NCBI RefSeq assembly: GCF_003096675.1
Contig: NZ_QEKW01000005.1
Span: 124,001 to 188,000 of the forward strand
Reading direction: 5' to 3'
Source: Actinomycetospora cinnamomea
Lineage (GTDB): Bacteria; Actinomycetota; Actinomycetes; Mycobacteriales; Pseudonocardiaceae
Length of the DNA: 64,000 bases
The translations under genes and the position numbers were made by a program. The notes under the pieces are model-generated. The model was not told the DNA's origin. It saw only the letters and a program-made list of their open reading frames with translations, and ran no database searches. The stretch's first letter is position 1; every line of letters starts with the position of its first letter. Shown piece by piece: positions 8,805 to 16,320 of the stretch.

Positions 8805-9233
8805 GTGACCGACCAGGGGGACGTGCCGGTGGACGGGCCGGTGGGTGAGGACGAGGGGCTGGGGCTGGACGAGGTGCTGCTCGCGCTGCGGCGGGACCTC
8901 GTCGCCGCTCGCGGCCGCCGCGGCGAGGGCTACGGGCTCGGAGTGCGCGAGGTGGAGATCGAGCTCGCCGTCGAGGTCCGTCGGCGCCGCGAGGCGCAGG
9001 GCTCGGTGGGCGCGAAGTGGTTCGTGCTCTCGGGGGACGTGTCGGGCGGCGGCGAGCGCGAGCGCACCGACACCCACCGCATCCGCCTCACGCTCGGCCC
9101 GGTGCTGCCCTCCGCCGCGGACGGCGCCGACGCCGACCCGCCGCCCGGGAACGACGACCCGGCGGGCGGGGAGACCGCAGCGGGCGTGGTCGGGCCGGCG
9201 ATCGCGGGGGCGCTGCCCGACGACGCGCGCTGA
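8805..9233 (+). CDS. trypco2-type (trypsin-co-occurring domain 2) protein
   Basis: The first half of this 142-residue protein reads like the trypsin-co-occurring domain trypco2: an LxEVLLALRRDLVAA helix, the V-REVEIELAVEV strand, a KWFVLSG strand and a final THRIRLTLGPV strand. The tail is a low-complexity Ala/Asp/Pro/Gly stretch. Such domains are known mainly as partners of trypsin-like peptidases and ATPases in predicted bacterial conflict (immunity) systems. No trypsin-like gene is adjacent; the convergent neighbour is instead a candidate papain-like peptidase. An in-frame ATG lies at 8766; the -10-like hexamer favours GTG 8805. The domain call is from memory of the family pattern. Confidence 0.7.
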   Translation: MTDQGDVPVDGPVGEDEGLGLDEVLLALRRDLVAARGRRGEGYGLGVREVEIELAVEVRRRREAQGSVGAKWFVLSGDVSGGGERERTDTHRIRLTLGPVLPSAADGADADPPPGNDDPAGGETAAGVVGPAIAGALPDDAR

Positions 9234-9238
9234 GCGGC

Positions 9239-10744
9239 TCAACGGCGGCCCGGCCGCCCCGTGCGGTAGTGGCCGGGGTCGGCGAGGTGCAGGTCGCGCC
9301 GTGTGCCGTGGTCGGGCCCGATGCGGTGGGCCAGGCGCCCGCCGTGCAGGGCGACGAGGCCCTCCTGCAGTGGCTCGTGGTGGGTGGACGCCGTGGCGTC
9401 GACCAGCGCCTCGCCCACCACGTCCGGCCGGTCGGCCCGGCGCTCCACGCGGTCCACGGCCTCGACGACCCACACGTGCTCGGGCAGCGCGGCGAGGCGG
9501 TAGAGGTCGGCCAGCGCCGGGTCCACACCCCGGGCGGAGAGGCCCTCGAGGTACGCGTCGCTGCGCACCGCGTAGGTGCGGAACGCCAGCTCGCCGGCCG
9601 CGGCGGCGCGGGCCACCGGCTCGTCGTCGTCGGCGCGACGCAGGTAGCCGGCGAACCACAGCCGCCCGGCGGCCTCGGCACGCTCGGCCGTCACGTAGAT
9701 CGCGGGCAGCAGCGGCAGGATCGCGGTCTGCCAGGGGCGGTGGACGTCCTCGGGCTCGGCGAACGGGTCGGCGACCTCGAGGTAGGGCCCGCGGGCGTCG
9801 TCGTGGCGCCACAGCGTCAGCCGGCGGTCGTGCGCCGGGTCGCGGCGGTAGGCGACCACGACCCAGGCGTGGTTCGAGGAGATCACCAGCGGCGGGAGCT
9901 GGCTGTTGACGTAGCGGCACAGCACCGCCCGCAGCGAGAGCAGGCCGCCCCGCGGGTCGGCGCGCCCCGCCGCGTCGACCGGCTCCGTGGCGGGACCGGC
10001 GGCGTCGGCGGCGGCGTCCTCCTCGGGCGTGGCGGGCAGGTGCATCAGCCCGGGGGAGAGGCCGAGCCGCGTCGCACCGGAGAGCATCTGCTGCACCGAG
10101 AGCCCCTCGCTGGGCACCTGACGCCCGACGATGACCCCGCCCAACGCGGCGTCGTGCACCTCCGCGGTGAGCCGGCGGGGGAGGCCGTGGGCGAGGTGGG
10201 CGTGGCGCAGCACCATCCACAGCACGGCGTGGGCGCACCGCAGGTACTCGGCGTCCTGGCTGAGGAACGGCATCGCCGTGATCCACAGCGGGTGGCCGAA
10301 CAGCGACACGCGCTCGGTGGCCTCGCAGCGCACCGCGCCGTCGAGGCCGGGCGGCGGGGCGATCATCGTGCGCCCGACCGGCGTCGAGGCCAGCGGGCGC
10401 AGGACGACGTAGCCGCGGTAGGCCTCGGGGCGCAGCCGCGAGAGGTCGGCGCGGACGTCGTCGGTGAAGAGATGCCAGCGGTGGCACACCGAGGGCCGGC
10501 GGCGGAACAGCCGGCCGTGGAACGCGCCGTGCTCGCTGCGCCAGTCGGGGTCGAGATGGCGCTGCTCGACGACGACACTGCGCACCCCGTGCTCGCGGGC
10601 GATGGCGACGATGCGCTCGAGCGGTCGGCTGCGGTCACCGCCGGCGTAGAAGTCGAGCAGCTCCTCCCACGCGCCGGGCACCGTGACGTCGTAGACCGCA
10701 CCCGCGGAGTCGTCGGGCGACCAGGCCAGGAACGACCAGGTCAT
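9239..10744 (-). CDS. uncharacterised protein with a candidate C39/papain-like cysteine peptidase core
   Basis: I do not recognise a characterised homologue for this 501-residue protein. The middle has the pattern of a papain-fold peptidase: Cys170 opens a long hydrophobic helix (CAHAVLWMVL), His292 sits in SNHAWVVVAY, and Asp326 in LEVADPF. This is the Cys-His-Asp order and context of C39-like domains. The N-terminal 130 residues contain a conserved-looking VCHRWHLF and RGYVVLRP segment, and the C-terminal third is Ala-rich. No signal peptide or membrane span is seen, so it is probably cytosolic. A 65-codon gene lies 21 nt upstream on the same strand. Peptidase activity is inferred from the triad. 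Confidence 0.6.
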   Translation of the reverse strand: MTWSFLAWSPDDSAGAVYDVTVPGAWEELLDFYAGGDRSRPLERIVAIAREHGVRSVVVEQRHLDPDWRSEHGAFHGRLFRRRPSVCHRWHLFTDDVRADLSRLRPEAYRGYVVLRPLASTPVGRTMIAPPPGLDGAVRCEATERVSLFGHPLWITAMPFLSQDAEYLRCAHAVLWMVLRHAHLAHGLPRRLTAEVHDAALGGVIVGRQVPSEGLSVQQMLSGATRLGLSPGLMHLPATPEEDAAADAAGPATEPVDAAGRADPRGGLLSLRAVLCRYVNSQLPPLVISSNHAWVVVAYRRDPAHDRRLTLWRHDDARGPYLEVADPFAEPEDVHRPWQTAILPLLPAIYVTAERAEAAGRLWFAGYLRRADDDEPVARAAAAGELAFRTYAVRSDAYLEGLSARGVDPALADLYRLAALPEHVWVVEAVDRVERRADRPDVVGEALVDATASTHHEPLQEGLVALHGGRLAHRIGPDHGTRRDLHLADPGHYRTGRPGRR

Positions 10745-10765
10745 CCGCGCCCCGGAGCGGACCGT

Positions 10766-10963
10766 TCAGTGCAGGCGGACGCCCTCGGTGTCGACCTCCG
10801 CGCGCAGCTCGGCGTCGCGGACGCGGTCGAGGTCGGCGCGGTAGCGGCGCTGGAGCGCCGGGTCGTCGAGGTGGAGCCGCTCGGCGAGATCGTCCGCCGG
10901 CTCGCCTGGCTCGACGATGCGTCGGCGCCCCGTGCGGGCAGCTCGGGCTGGTCCGTCGGCCAT
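10766..10963 (-). CDS. small hydrophilic protein upstream of the candidate peptidase
   Basis: This is a 65-residue, strongly charged protein without hydrophobic segments; its C-terminal half looks like a single amphipathic helix rich in Arg, Asp and Glu. A good Shine-Dalgarno (GGGAGG) sits 4-6 nt before ATG 10963, which supports a real gene. It ends 21 nt before the peptidase start and is probably co-transcribed with it. I do not recognise the family. Being a substrate, inhibitor or regulator of the neighbouring peptidase is possible but only from position. Confidence 0.55.
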   Translation of the reverse strand: MADGPARAARTGRRRIVEPGEPADDLAERLHLDDPALQRRYRADLDRVRDAELRAEVDTEGVRLH

Positions 10964-11092
10964 GACGCCTCCCGGGTCGTGCCGTCGGCACCCAGGCTAC
11001 CGGCGCGCGACCCGGACGGCCCTCTCGCGAGGCAGCACGGCATAGGGGGGCGTGGCACGGCGTCACCGTAACCACGCCCCCCGACACCGGGC

Positions 11093-11530
11093 TCAGCTCG
11101 CGAGCGCTGCGTCGAGGCTGATCGTCGTGCCGGCAAGGGCCTTGGACACCGGGCAGGTCTCCTCGGCGGTCCGGGCCAGCTCCTGGAAGCGCCCCTCCTC
11201 GAGGCCGTCGACCTCGGCGCGCAGCGTGATCGCGATGCCGCTGATCTCGAAGCCGCCACCCCGGGCGGGCGACAGCGTCACCTCGGCGCTCACGTCGATC
11301 GAGCGCGCGGTGTGCCCCTCGCCGCCGAGCACGCCCGAGAGGTTCATCGCGAGGCAGGAGGAGTGCGCCGCAGCGATCAGCTCCTCGGGGCTGGTCTGCC
11401 CGTGGGGGTCCTCGGCGCGCGTCGGGAACGAGACGTTGAACTGCCCCGCGTTGGACGAGTCCAGGGTGACCTGGCCCTTCCCGTCCTGCAGGCCGCCCTC
11501 CCAGTGGGTGGTCGCGTCGCGGCTCGGCAT
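11093..11530 (-). CDS. OsmC/Ohr family peroxiredoxin
   Basis: OsmC/Ohr enzymes reduce organic hydroperoxides in the cytosol with a pair of reactive cysteines. Both are present in this 145-residue protein: Cys59 in HSSCLAMNL and Cys126 in EETCPVSKA. Other family marks are SPEELIAAAHSSC and the C-terminal VSKAL helix. Length and cysteine spacing fit the OsmC branch. AGGAGG 6 nt before ATG 11530 sets the start. It lies 52 nt downstream of the OhrR-like regulator on the same strand, the usual pairing in actinomycetes, so induction by organic peroxides is likely. Confidence 0.9.
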   Translation of the reverse strand: MPSRDATTHWEGGLQDGKGQVTLDSSNAGQFNVSFPTRAEDPHGQTSPEELIAAAHSSCLAMNLSGVLGGEGHTARSIDVSAEVTLSPARGGGFEISGIAITLRAEVDGLEEGRFQELARTAEETCPVSKALAGTTISLDAALAS

Positions 11531-11582
11531 CGTGGCCTCCTGCTCCTCCGGCCCGTGACGGCCGGTCGGTCGTGGTCGACGG

Positions 11583-12062
11583 TCAGCTCGCGGACGTCGC
11601 GCCGTCGACGCCGCGGAACGCGACGGTCGAGGCCGTGAGGGTCCGCAGGAGCACGATGAGCTCGCGACGGGCCCGGTCGTCGAGACCGAGCGCGCAGCCG
11701 ACGGTGCGGGGCACGTGGGCGACGCGGGAGCGCAGCGCGCGCCCCTCGTCGGTCAGGTGCACCGTCACCGTCCGCTCGTCGCGGGGATTCCGGCGCCGTG
11801 CGATCCACCCGGCGGATTCCAGCCGCTTGAGCAGCGGCGAGACCGTGCCGTAGTCGAGCGCGAGCGCGGCACCGACGTCGCGGACCGTCCGCGGCTCGGA
11901 CTCCCAGAGCACCAGGAGCACGAGGTACTGCGGATAGGTCAGCCCCAGCTCGGCGAGCAGGGGACGGTAGACGTCGGTGACCGCGCGGGACGCCGAGTAG
12001 AGCGCGAAGCAGGCCTGCTCCGACAGCAGCAGGTCGTCCTCCGTCCCCTCGTCCGTGCTCAC
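11583..12062 (-). CDS. OhrR-like MarR family peroxide-sensing repressor
   Basis: The 159-residue winged-helix protein carries the OhrR hallmark: a reactive cysteine early on (Cys18 in EQACFALYSA) followed by the LTYPQYLVLLVLWE helix, and the MarR wing NPRDERTVTVHLT. OhrR represses its own gene and a neighbouring ohr/osmC gene until the cysteine is oxidised by organic hydroperoxide. The OsmC gene lies directly downstream. GTG 12062 is set by a TAGGTT hexamer 6 nt upstream (leaderless). A CAATTG palindrome near the -35 region is a plausible operator. Confidence 0.87.
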   Translation of the reverse strand: MSTDEGTEDDLLLSEQACFALYSASRAVTDVYRPLLAELGLTYPQYLVLLVLWESEPRTVRDVGAALALDYGTVSPLLKRLESAGWIARRRNPRDERTVTVHLTDEGRALRSRVAHVPRTVGCALGLDDRARRELIVLLRTLTASTVAFRGVDGATSAS

Positions 12063-12068
12063 GACGCG

Positions 12069-12100
12069 AACCTAGCGCGCGATCACATCGTGCACAATTG
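12069..12100 (-). promoter_or_regulatory. ohrR-osmC promoter with possible OhrR operator
   Basis: On the minus strand TTGTGC (-35-like, 12092-12097) is followed after 17 nt by TAGGTT (12069-12074) and, 6 nt later, by the ohrR GTG. CAATTG at 12095-12100 overlaps the -35. OhrR operators in actinomycetes centre on AT-rich CAATT/AATTG palindromes, so this is a candidate binding site. Confidence 0.5.
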
Positions 12101-12106
12101 AAAGGC

Positions 12107-12385
12107 TCAGCGTCGGACTCTGCTGCGTCGGCCCACGATCACCCGGTAGATCCCGAGCAGGATGAGCGACCCGATGATGCCGAAGATCCACGTCCAGACG
12201 TTCCAGAAGCCGGTGGCGTCCACCCCGAAGACGCTGCTGGCGAGAAAGCTCCCGAGGAACGCCCCGACGATGCCGAGGAGCGTCGTGACGATGATTCCGC
12301 CCGGGTCGTCGCCCGGCATGATCAGCTTTGCGAGGGCTCCGACGATGAGCCCGAGGACGATTGCCCCGATGATGCCCGTGCCCAT
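12107..12385 (-). CDS. GlsB/YeaQ/YmgE family small membrane protein
   Basis: The 92-residue protein shows the GlsB/YeaQ/YmgE (transglycosylase-associated) pattern: three hydrophobic segments, IVLGLIVGALAKLIMPGDDPGG at the first loop, then IIVTTLLGIVGAFLG, and a last span ending in Arg-rich residues. Function is unknown; relatives are often stress-induced. GGAGG lies 6-9 nt before ATG 12385. It precedes ohrR on the same strand by 44 nt, but that gene has its own promoter. Confidence 0.82.
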   Translation of the reverse strand: MGTGIIGAIVLGLIVGALAKLIMPGDDPGGIIVTTLLGIVGAFLGSFLASSVFGVDATGFWNVWTWIFGIIGSLILLGIYRVIVGRRSRVRR

Positions 12386-12493
12386 TTCCACGCCTCCAGT
12401 GCTCACTGCGCGGCTTTCGCGCATGCGCAACGTGCCCCACTCGGCGGCACATCATGCGTACGGGCAGTCACGATTGCGACCATCGCCGGGTGT

Positions 12494-13459
12494 CTATCCG
12501 GCGGTGCCCGCCACCGAGACGTCGAGACCGTGCACGCCGGACACGGAGGTCACCCCGACCAGGTCGTAGACGCGCATCGACGCCGCGCGCCCGGCGGAGC
12601 ACGTCAGCGGAGTCGGCGAGGCGACCCAGCGCTCGCGGACGACGACGGCGATCGTCCCGCGCTCCGGTCCGCCGTCGAGCGTCACCTCGGTGACGCCCTG
12701 CTCGCGGGCCTCGGCGCCGAGGACGCGCAGCGCGTCCACGCCCGGCTCGTCGTACGCCAGGCGCGCGTGGTGCTGCGCGGCCTGCGCGGGCGCGGAGAGG
12801 AACGAGCGGCCGCGCACCCAGGTGGTGTCGACCTCACCGGCGGCGTAGCGCTCGACCACCGCGACGGCCTCGGTGGCCGGCACCCGGCCGAGCACCAGCC
12901 CGTGAGGCAGGAGGACGAGGTTGGCCGCGAAGCGGTCACCGCCCGTGTGCGTGGTCTCCCACGTGCGGTCGGGGTGGGTCATGCTCAGCGCGGCGGCCAC
13001 GGGCCGCCCGCGCATGGCGCAGCACGCGTCGTGGCGGCCGTGGGCGCACACGAGGTAGACGGGCTCCGACGACGGGGTCGTCACGGCCTCGACATCGGCC
13101 AGCGCCGCGGGCAGCTCGTCGGCCGAGGCGACCCGGCCCCAACGGACGGACTCGGCCCCCGGGGTGGTGTCCACCAGCGCGAAGCGGCCGCGGTCGGCCG
13201 CGGGCTCCCCGCGGGCGCGGGAGCGGCGGATGAGCTGGAAGCGGGCGCCGCGGCGGCGGCAGAACGCGTCGATCGCCTCGACGACCTCGGGCGCGTAGCC
13301 CGCGTCGCCGAGCGCCTGGTGACCCCACGGCCCCGGGTGCTCGACGAGCAGCCAGCACCGTGCCGGCGGCGCGGTCGCGACGAACGGGTCGTCGCGCTCG
13401 CGGGCGGCCTCCGAGCAGCGGAACGTCACTGCGGGGACTGCCGGGTCCGACGTGGTCAT
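12494..13459 (-). CDS. sucrase/ferredoxin-like (Suc_Fer) thioredoxin-fold 2Fe-2S protein
   Basis: The 321-residue protein matches the Suc_Fer family of thioredoxin-like [2Fe-2S] ferredoxins. It has VCAHGRHDACCAMRGRP (Cys138, Cys146, Cys147), then HTGGDRFAAN at 171-180 and LPHGLVLGRV. Physiological partners are not known for most members. The ATG at 13459 follows GGGGAG. A 23-bp palindrome 52 nt upstream matches 15 of 19 positions of the DmdR/IdeR iron box, suggesting iron-dependent repression. It lies downstream of the JmjC-type oxygenase on the same strand with a 69-nt gap, so it could also be read through from that gene. Confidence 0.85.
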   Translation of the reverse strand: MTTSDPAVPAVTFRCSEAARERDDPFVATAPPARCWLLVEHPGPWGHQALGDAGYAPEVVEAIDAFCRRRGARFQLIRRSRARGEPAADRGRFALVDTTPGAESVRWGRVASADELPAALADVEAVTTPSSEPVYLVCAHGRHDACCAMRGRPVAAALSMTHPDRTWETTHTGGDRFAANLVLLPHGLVLGRVPATEAVAVVERYAAGEVDTTWVRGRSFLSAPAQAAQHHARLAYDEPGVDALRVLGAEAREQGVTEVTLDGGPERGTIAVVVRERWVASPTPLTCSAGRAASMRVYDLVGVTSVSGVHGLDVSVAGTAG

Positions 13460-13510
13460 CTCCCCGTCATACCCCGCGCGGGCGCGGACGGACACCACCC
13501 CGTGCGGGCA

Positions 13511-13533
13511 AGTGAGGTGAGGCTGACCTCACT
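13511..13533. promoter_or_regulatory. candidate DmdR/IdeR iron box (or BldD-type palindrome)
   Basis: AGTGAGGT and ACCTCACT form a perfect 8-bp inverted repeat around 7 nt. The inner 19 bases (13513-13531) match the iron-box consensus TTAGGTTAGGCTAACCTAA at 15 positions. The outer AGTGA...TCACT also fits a BldD-like site. It overlaps the end of the oxygenase gene and precedes the Suc_Fer gene by 52 nt. Confidence 0.5.
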
Positions 13534-14842
13534 CCGCGACCAGCACGCCCTCCTTGAGCAGCCGGCGGACGACGACCGCGCCGTCGTCGGGCGGCAGGCC
13601 GGGCAGGCCCCCGGCGGCCACGGGGCCGCCGTCGAGCAGGCGCTCGCAGGCCGCCCGCGTGCCCGCGGGCAGGGTGATGGTGCGGTCGGGGAGCTCGAGG
13701 ACCACGGCCGTGTCGCCGGCGCCGGGCCGGAGTCGGTGGTGCAGGCCCCGGCGCACGCGCACGACCGTGTCGGCGTCGGCCGCCGTGGCCGCCGCGGCCT
13801 GGGCCAGCGGGGCGACGGCCTCCGGGCGGTTGCCGTGCCACACGCGCCGGCGCAGGCTGCGCGCGACGCGCTCGGTGCGCTGCGCGTCGGGCGCGGCGAG
13901 GGTCTCGGCCAGGCGCGCGGCGACGGCCTCGACGTGAGGCGCGAGCGCTGCAGGATCGGCCGCGTCGATCCCCAGCGGCAGCGAACCGCGCAGCTCGGGG
14001 TCGGTCGTCAGGGCGTTCAGCAGCGCGTCGACGACCGCCCAGCGGGTGAGGACGTGGACGCCGATCGTCAGGTGCGCGCTGACCTCGCCCTGCGCCGTGG
14101 CCGAGTGCAGGTAGCCGCGCGGGAGGTAGAGCGCGTCGCCCGGCTCGAGGACCTCGTCGATCAGTGGCTCCTCCGCGGCCCGGGCGGCCACGGCGTCGGC
14201 GTGGTCGTTCCAGGGCTGGGAGCGCAGGGGATCGGGGTGCACCGGCGCGTGGACGTGCCAGCGCTTGGCGCCCGCGACCTGCAGCACGAAGACGTCGTGC
14301 ACGTCGTAGTGCGCCGAGAAGCCCTGGGACGACGCCGGCGTGATGTAGGCGTTGGTCTGGACCGGGTGGCCGAGCTCCGCGGCCAGGTCGGTGACGAGGT
14401 CGGCCACCGGCGCCCAGGTGCGGTGCACGCCCTGGAGCACGACGGTGTGGCCGTCGGCGAACAGCGCGGCGACGCGGTCGTCGCGCACCTGGTCGGACAC
14501 CTCGGCGCCGACACCGCCCTCGCCGGTGAAGTGGCGAGAGTCGACCACTGTGCCCTGCTTCGCGATGCGCAGGAACGGCGTGCGCAATCCGCGCCGTGAG
14601 AGCAGCTCGTCGACGGCGGCGAGGTCGAACAGGTCGCCGAACGCCGCCGGCTGGTCGGCCTCGGCGTGCTTGGCGAGGTCCGCGGCCCGGGAGAGCCGCG
14701 CCTCCCGGCCCCACGCCGCCGAGGCGAAATCGTCGAGGTCGCCGGCGACGACGCGCCGCAGCGCCGGACGGTCGGACCGCCCGGCGCCGCGGTCCCGCCC
14801 GCGATCCGGGGACCGGTCGGCCCCGGGGCTCACGGTGGTCAT
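13529..14842 (-). CDS. JmjC/cupin-4 type Fe(II)/2-oxoglutarate-dependent oxygenase (ribosomal-oxygenase-like)
   Basis: This 437-residue protein belongs to the JmjC cupin group that includes bacterial YcfD and human MINA53/NO66, which hydroxylate Arg or His in proteins. The iron triad is intact: His178 and Asp180 (HYD) and His246 (LPRGYLHSA). Lys193 in KRWHVH is a likely 2-oxoglutarate contact. The C-terminal part looks like a winged-helix extension, ending in a VRRLLKEGVLV helix. The ATG lies 7 nt after the stop of an unusual Gly-Ala-Asp repeat gene, with no clear Shine-Dalgarno, so translation is probably coupled. The likely role, inferred from this pairing, is hydroxylation of the repeat protein. 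Confidence 0.82.
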   Translation of the reverse strand: MTTVSPGADRSPDRGRDRGAGRSDRPALRRVVAGDLDDFASAAWGREARLSRAADLAKHAEADQPAAFGDLFDLAAVDELLSRRGLRTPFLRIAKQGTVVDSRHFTGEGGVGAEVSDQVRDDRVAALFADGHTVVLQGVHRTWAPVADLVTDLAAELGHPVQTNAYITPASSQGFSAHYDVHDVFVLQVAGAKRWHVHAPVHPDPLRSQPWNDHADAVAARAAEEPLIDEVLEPGDALYLPRGYLHSATAQGEVSAHLTIGVHVLTRWAVVDALLNALTTDPELRGSLPLGIDAADPAALAPHVEAVAARLAETLAAPDAQRTERVARSLRRRVWHGNRPEAVAPLAQAAAATAADADTVVRVRRGLHHRLRPGAGDTAVVLELPDRTITLPAGTRAACERLLDGGPVAAGGLPGLPPDDGAVVVRRLLKEGVLVAE

Positions 14843-14849
14843 CGGGTGC

Positions 14850-15299
14850 TCAGGCCCCGCCGTCCGCGCCGCCGTCGGAGCCGCCGCCGCGGGCGCCGCC
14901 GTCGGCGGGGCCGTGGCCGGCCGACCCGTCCGCGCCGCCGTCGGCCGAGTTGCCGAACGCGCCACCGTCCGCCGGGCCGTGGGCCCCACCGTCGGCACCA
15001 CCGTCCGCACCGCCGTCGGCACCACCGTCCGCACCGCCGTCGGCACCGCCGCCGGCCGCGCCACCGTCGGCCGGACCGTGACCGGCACTGCCGTCGGCGC
15101 CACCGTCGGCCCCGCCGTCGGCACCGCCGTCGGCCCCGCCGTCGGCACCGCCGTCGGCACCGCCGCCGGCCGCGCCACCGTCCGCCGGGCCGTGACCCGC
15201 CGCGCCGTCGGCGCCGCCGTCGGCACCCTGGCCGCTGGCCCCGCCGTCGGCCGGACCGTGCCCGCCGCTGCCGCTCGTGGTGATGTCGTCGTCGTTCAC
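14850..15299 (-). CDS. Gly-Ala-Asp repeat protein, putative substrate of the adjacent oxygenase
   Basis: The 149-residue product has extreme composition: almost only Gly, Ala and Asp, plus five His and five Pro, with no Lys, Leu, Glu, Cys, Trp or Tyr. After a 12-residue acidic start (MNDDDITTSGSG) it is built from GAD-type triplets broken by five copies of HGPADGGA (His14, 36, 74, 107, 129). GGAGG 9 nt before GTG 15299 and the tight 7-nt spacing to the oxygenase gene support a real gene. I recognise no family. The short leader, repeat core and neighbouring oxygenase resemble the layout of peptide natural-product precursors; a structural or calcium-binding repeat protein is the alternative. 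Confidence 0.6.
   Translation of the reverse strand: MNDDDITTSGSGGHGPADGGASGQGADGGADGAAGHGPADGGAAGGGADGGADGGADGGADGGADGGADGSAGHGPADGGAAGGGADGGADGGADGGADGGADGGAHGPADGGAFGNSADGGADGSAGHGPADGGARGGGSDGGADGGA
14853..15263. repeat. coding repeat array of HGPADGGA units and GAD triplets
   Basis: The DNA is a long run of near-identical 9-bp GAD-GG units on the minus strand, broken by five HGPADGGA units whose histidines are spaced 22, 38, 33 and 22 residues apart. Such an array should expand and contract by slippage, so copy number probably varies between strains. Confidence 0.7.
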
Positions 15300-15498
15300 G
15301 TCGGATGCCTCCGTGTCGTCGCTGATCCGGGTCCGTCCCCGCGGGTCGCGCGTGGTGGTGCGGCGCCGCGGGAGCCCGAAGGGTGCTCGGCAGTGTCCTC
15401 CGCCGATGCCGCCAGCCGTACCCGGCACGAGGTGATCTCACGCCAAACGGTGGCCGGTGGCGTGGCCTCCGCGCCGAGCCGCTGGCAGGGTCCCCGCC

Positions 15499-16269
15499 AT
15501 GAACCCGGAGGGAACGATCGGCACGCTCGTGCTCCTGCGCCACGGGCAGAGCGACTGGAACGAGAAGAACCTGTTCACGGGCTGGGTGGACGTGCCGCTG
15601 TCACCCCTCGGCGAGCAGGAGGCCCGCCGGGGCGGGGAGCTGCTCGCCGAGGCGGGGCTGCTGCCCGACGTGCTGCACACCTCGTTGCTGCGCCGGGCCA
15701 TCGCCACCGTGCAGATCGCCCTCGACGTCTGCGACCGGCACTGGATCCCGGTGCAGCGCAGCTGGCGGCTGAACGAGCGGCACTACGGGGCCCTCCAGGG
15801 CAAGGACAAGAAGCAGACGATGGAGGAGTACGGCGAGGAGCAGTTCCAGATCTGGCGCCGGTCCTACGACACCCCGCCGCCGCCCATCGACCCCGACGAC
15901 GAGTACGCCCAGACCGGCGACCCGCGTTACGCCGACCTCGGCGACGCCCTGCCGCGCACGGAGTGCCTCGCCGACGTGCTCGAGCGGATGCTGCCGTACT
16001 GGCAGACGTCGATCGTCCCGGACCTGCGGGCGGGTCGCACCGTGCTCGTCGGCGCCCACGGGAACTCGCTGCGCGCGCTGGTCAAGCACCTCGACGGCAT
16101 CGACGAGCAGACGATTCCCGGGCTCAACATCCCCACCGGGATCCCGCTGCGCTACGACCTCGAGACGGCCGACGACGGCGACCTGCGCCCGACCAACCCC
16201 GGCGGCACCTACCTCGACCCCGACGCCGCGCAGGACGCCATCGCCGCCGTCGCCAACCAGGGACGCTGA
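15499..16269 (+). CDS. gpmA: 2,3-bisphosphoglycerate-dependent phosphoglycerate mutase
   Basis: This enzyme interconverts 3- and 2-phosphoglycerate in glycolysis. The 256-residue protein has the phospho-histidine motif [10 protein letters not shown] (His15), catalytic Glu93 in [13 protein letters not shown], and the second His187 in [10 protein letters not shown]. Length and motifs match cofactor-dependent PGAM, and it sits at the place of M. tuberculosis gpm1 (Rv0489) just before senX3. ATG 15499 gives the standard N-terminus; upstream in-frame codons have no support. The 199-nt region to the divergent repeat-protein gene must hold both promoters. Confidence 0.94.
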   Translation: MNPEGTIGTLVLLRHGQSDWNEKNLFTGWVDVPLSPLGEQEARRGGELLAEAGLLPDVLHTSLLRRAIATVQIALDVCDRHWIPVQRSWRLNERHYGALQGKDKKQTMEEYGEEQFQIWRRSYDTPPPPIDPDDEYAQTGDPRYADLGDALPRTECLADVLERMLPYWQTSIVPDLRAGRTVLVGAHGNSLRALVKHLDGIDEQTIPGLNIPTGIPLRYDLETADDGDLRPTNPGGTYLDPDAAQDAIAAVANQGR

Positions 16270-16285
16270 CGCGGGAACCGCATCA

Positions 16286-16313
16286 CGTGGGCCGTCGGGA
16301 GGCGGCGCCCACG
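16286..16313 (+). terminator. hairpin terminator after gpmA
   Basis: CGTGGGC and GCCCACG form a 7-bp stem with a 14-nt loop, starting 17 nt after the gpmA stop. No T-tract follows. Confidence 0.5.
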
Positions 16314-16320
16314 GGCTGTG

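Noticed and set aside
14853-15263. CRISPR-like regularly spaced repeats
   Set aside because: The repeats are 9-bp codon units without unique spacers and are in frame within a gene with a ribosome binding site.
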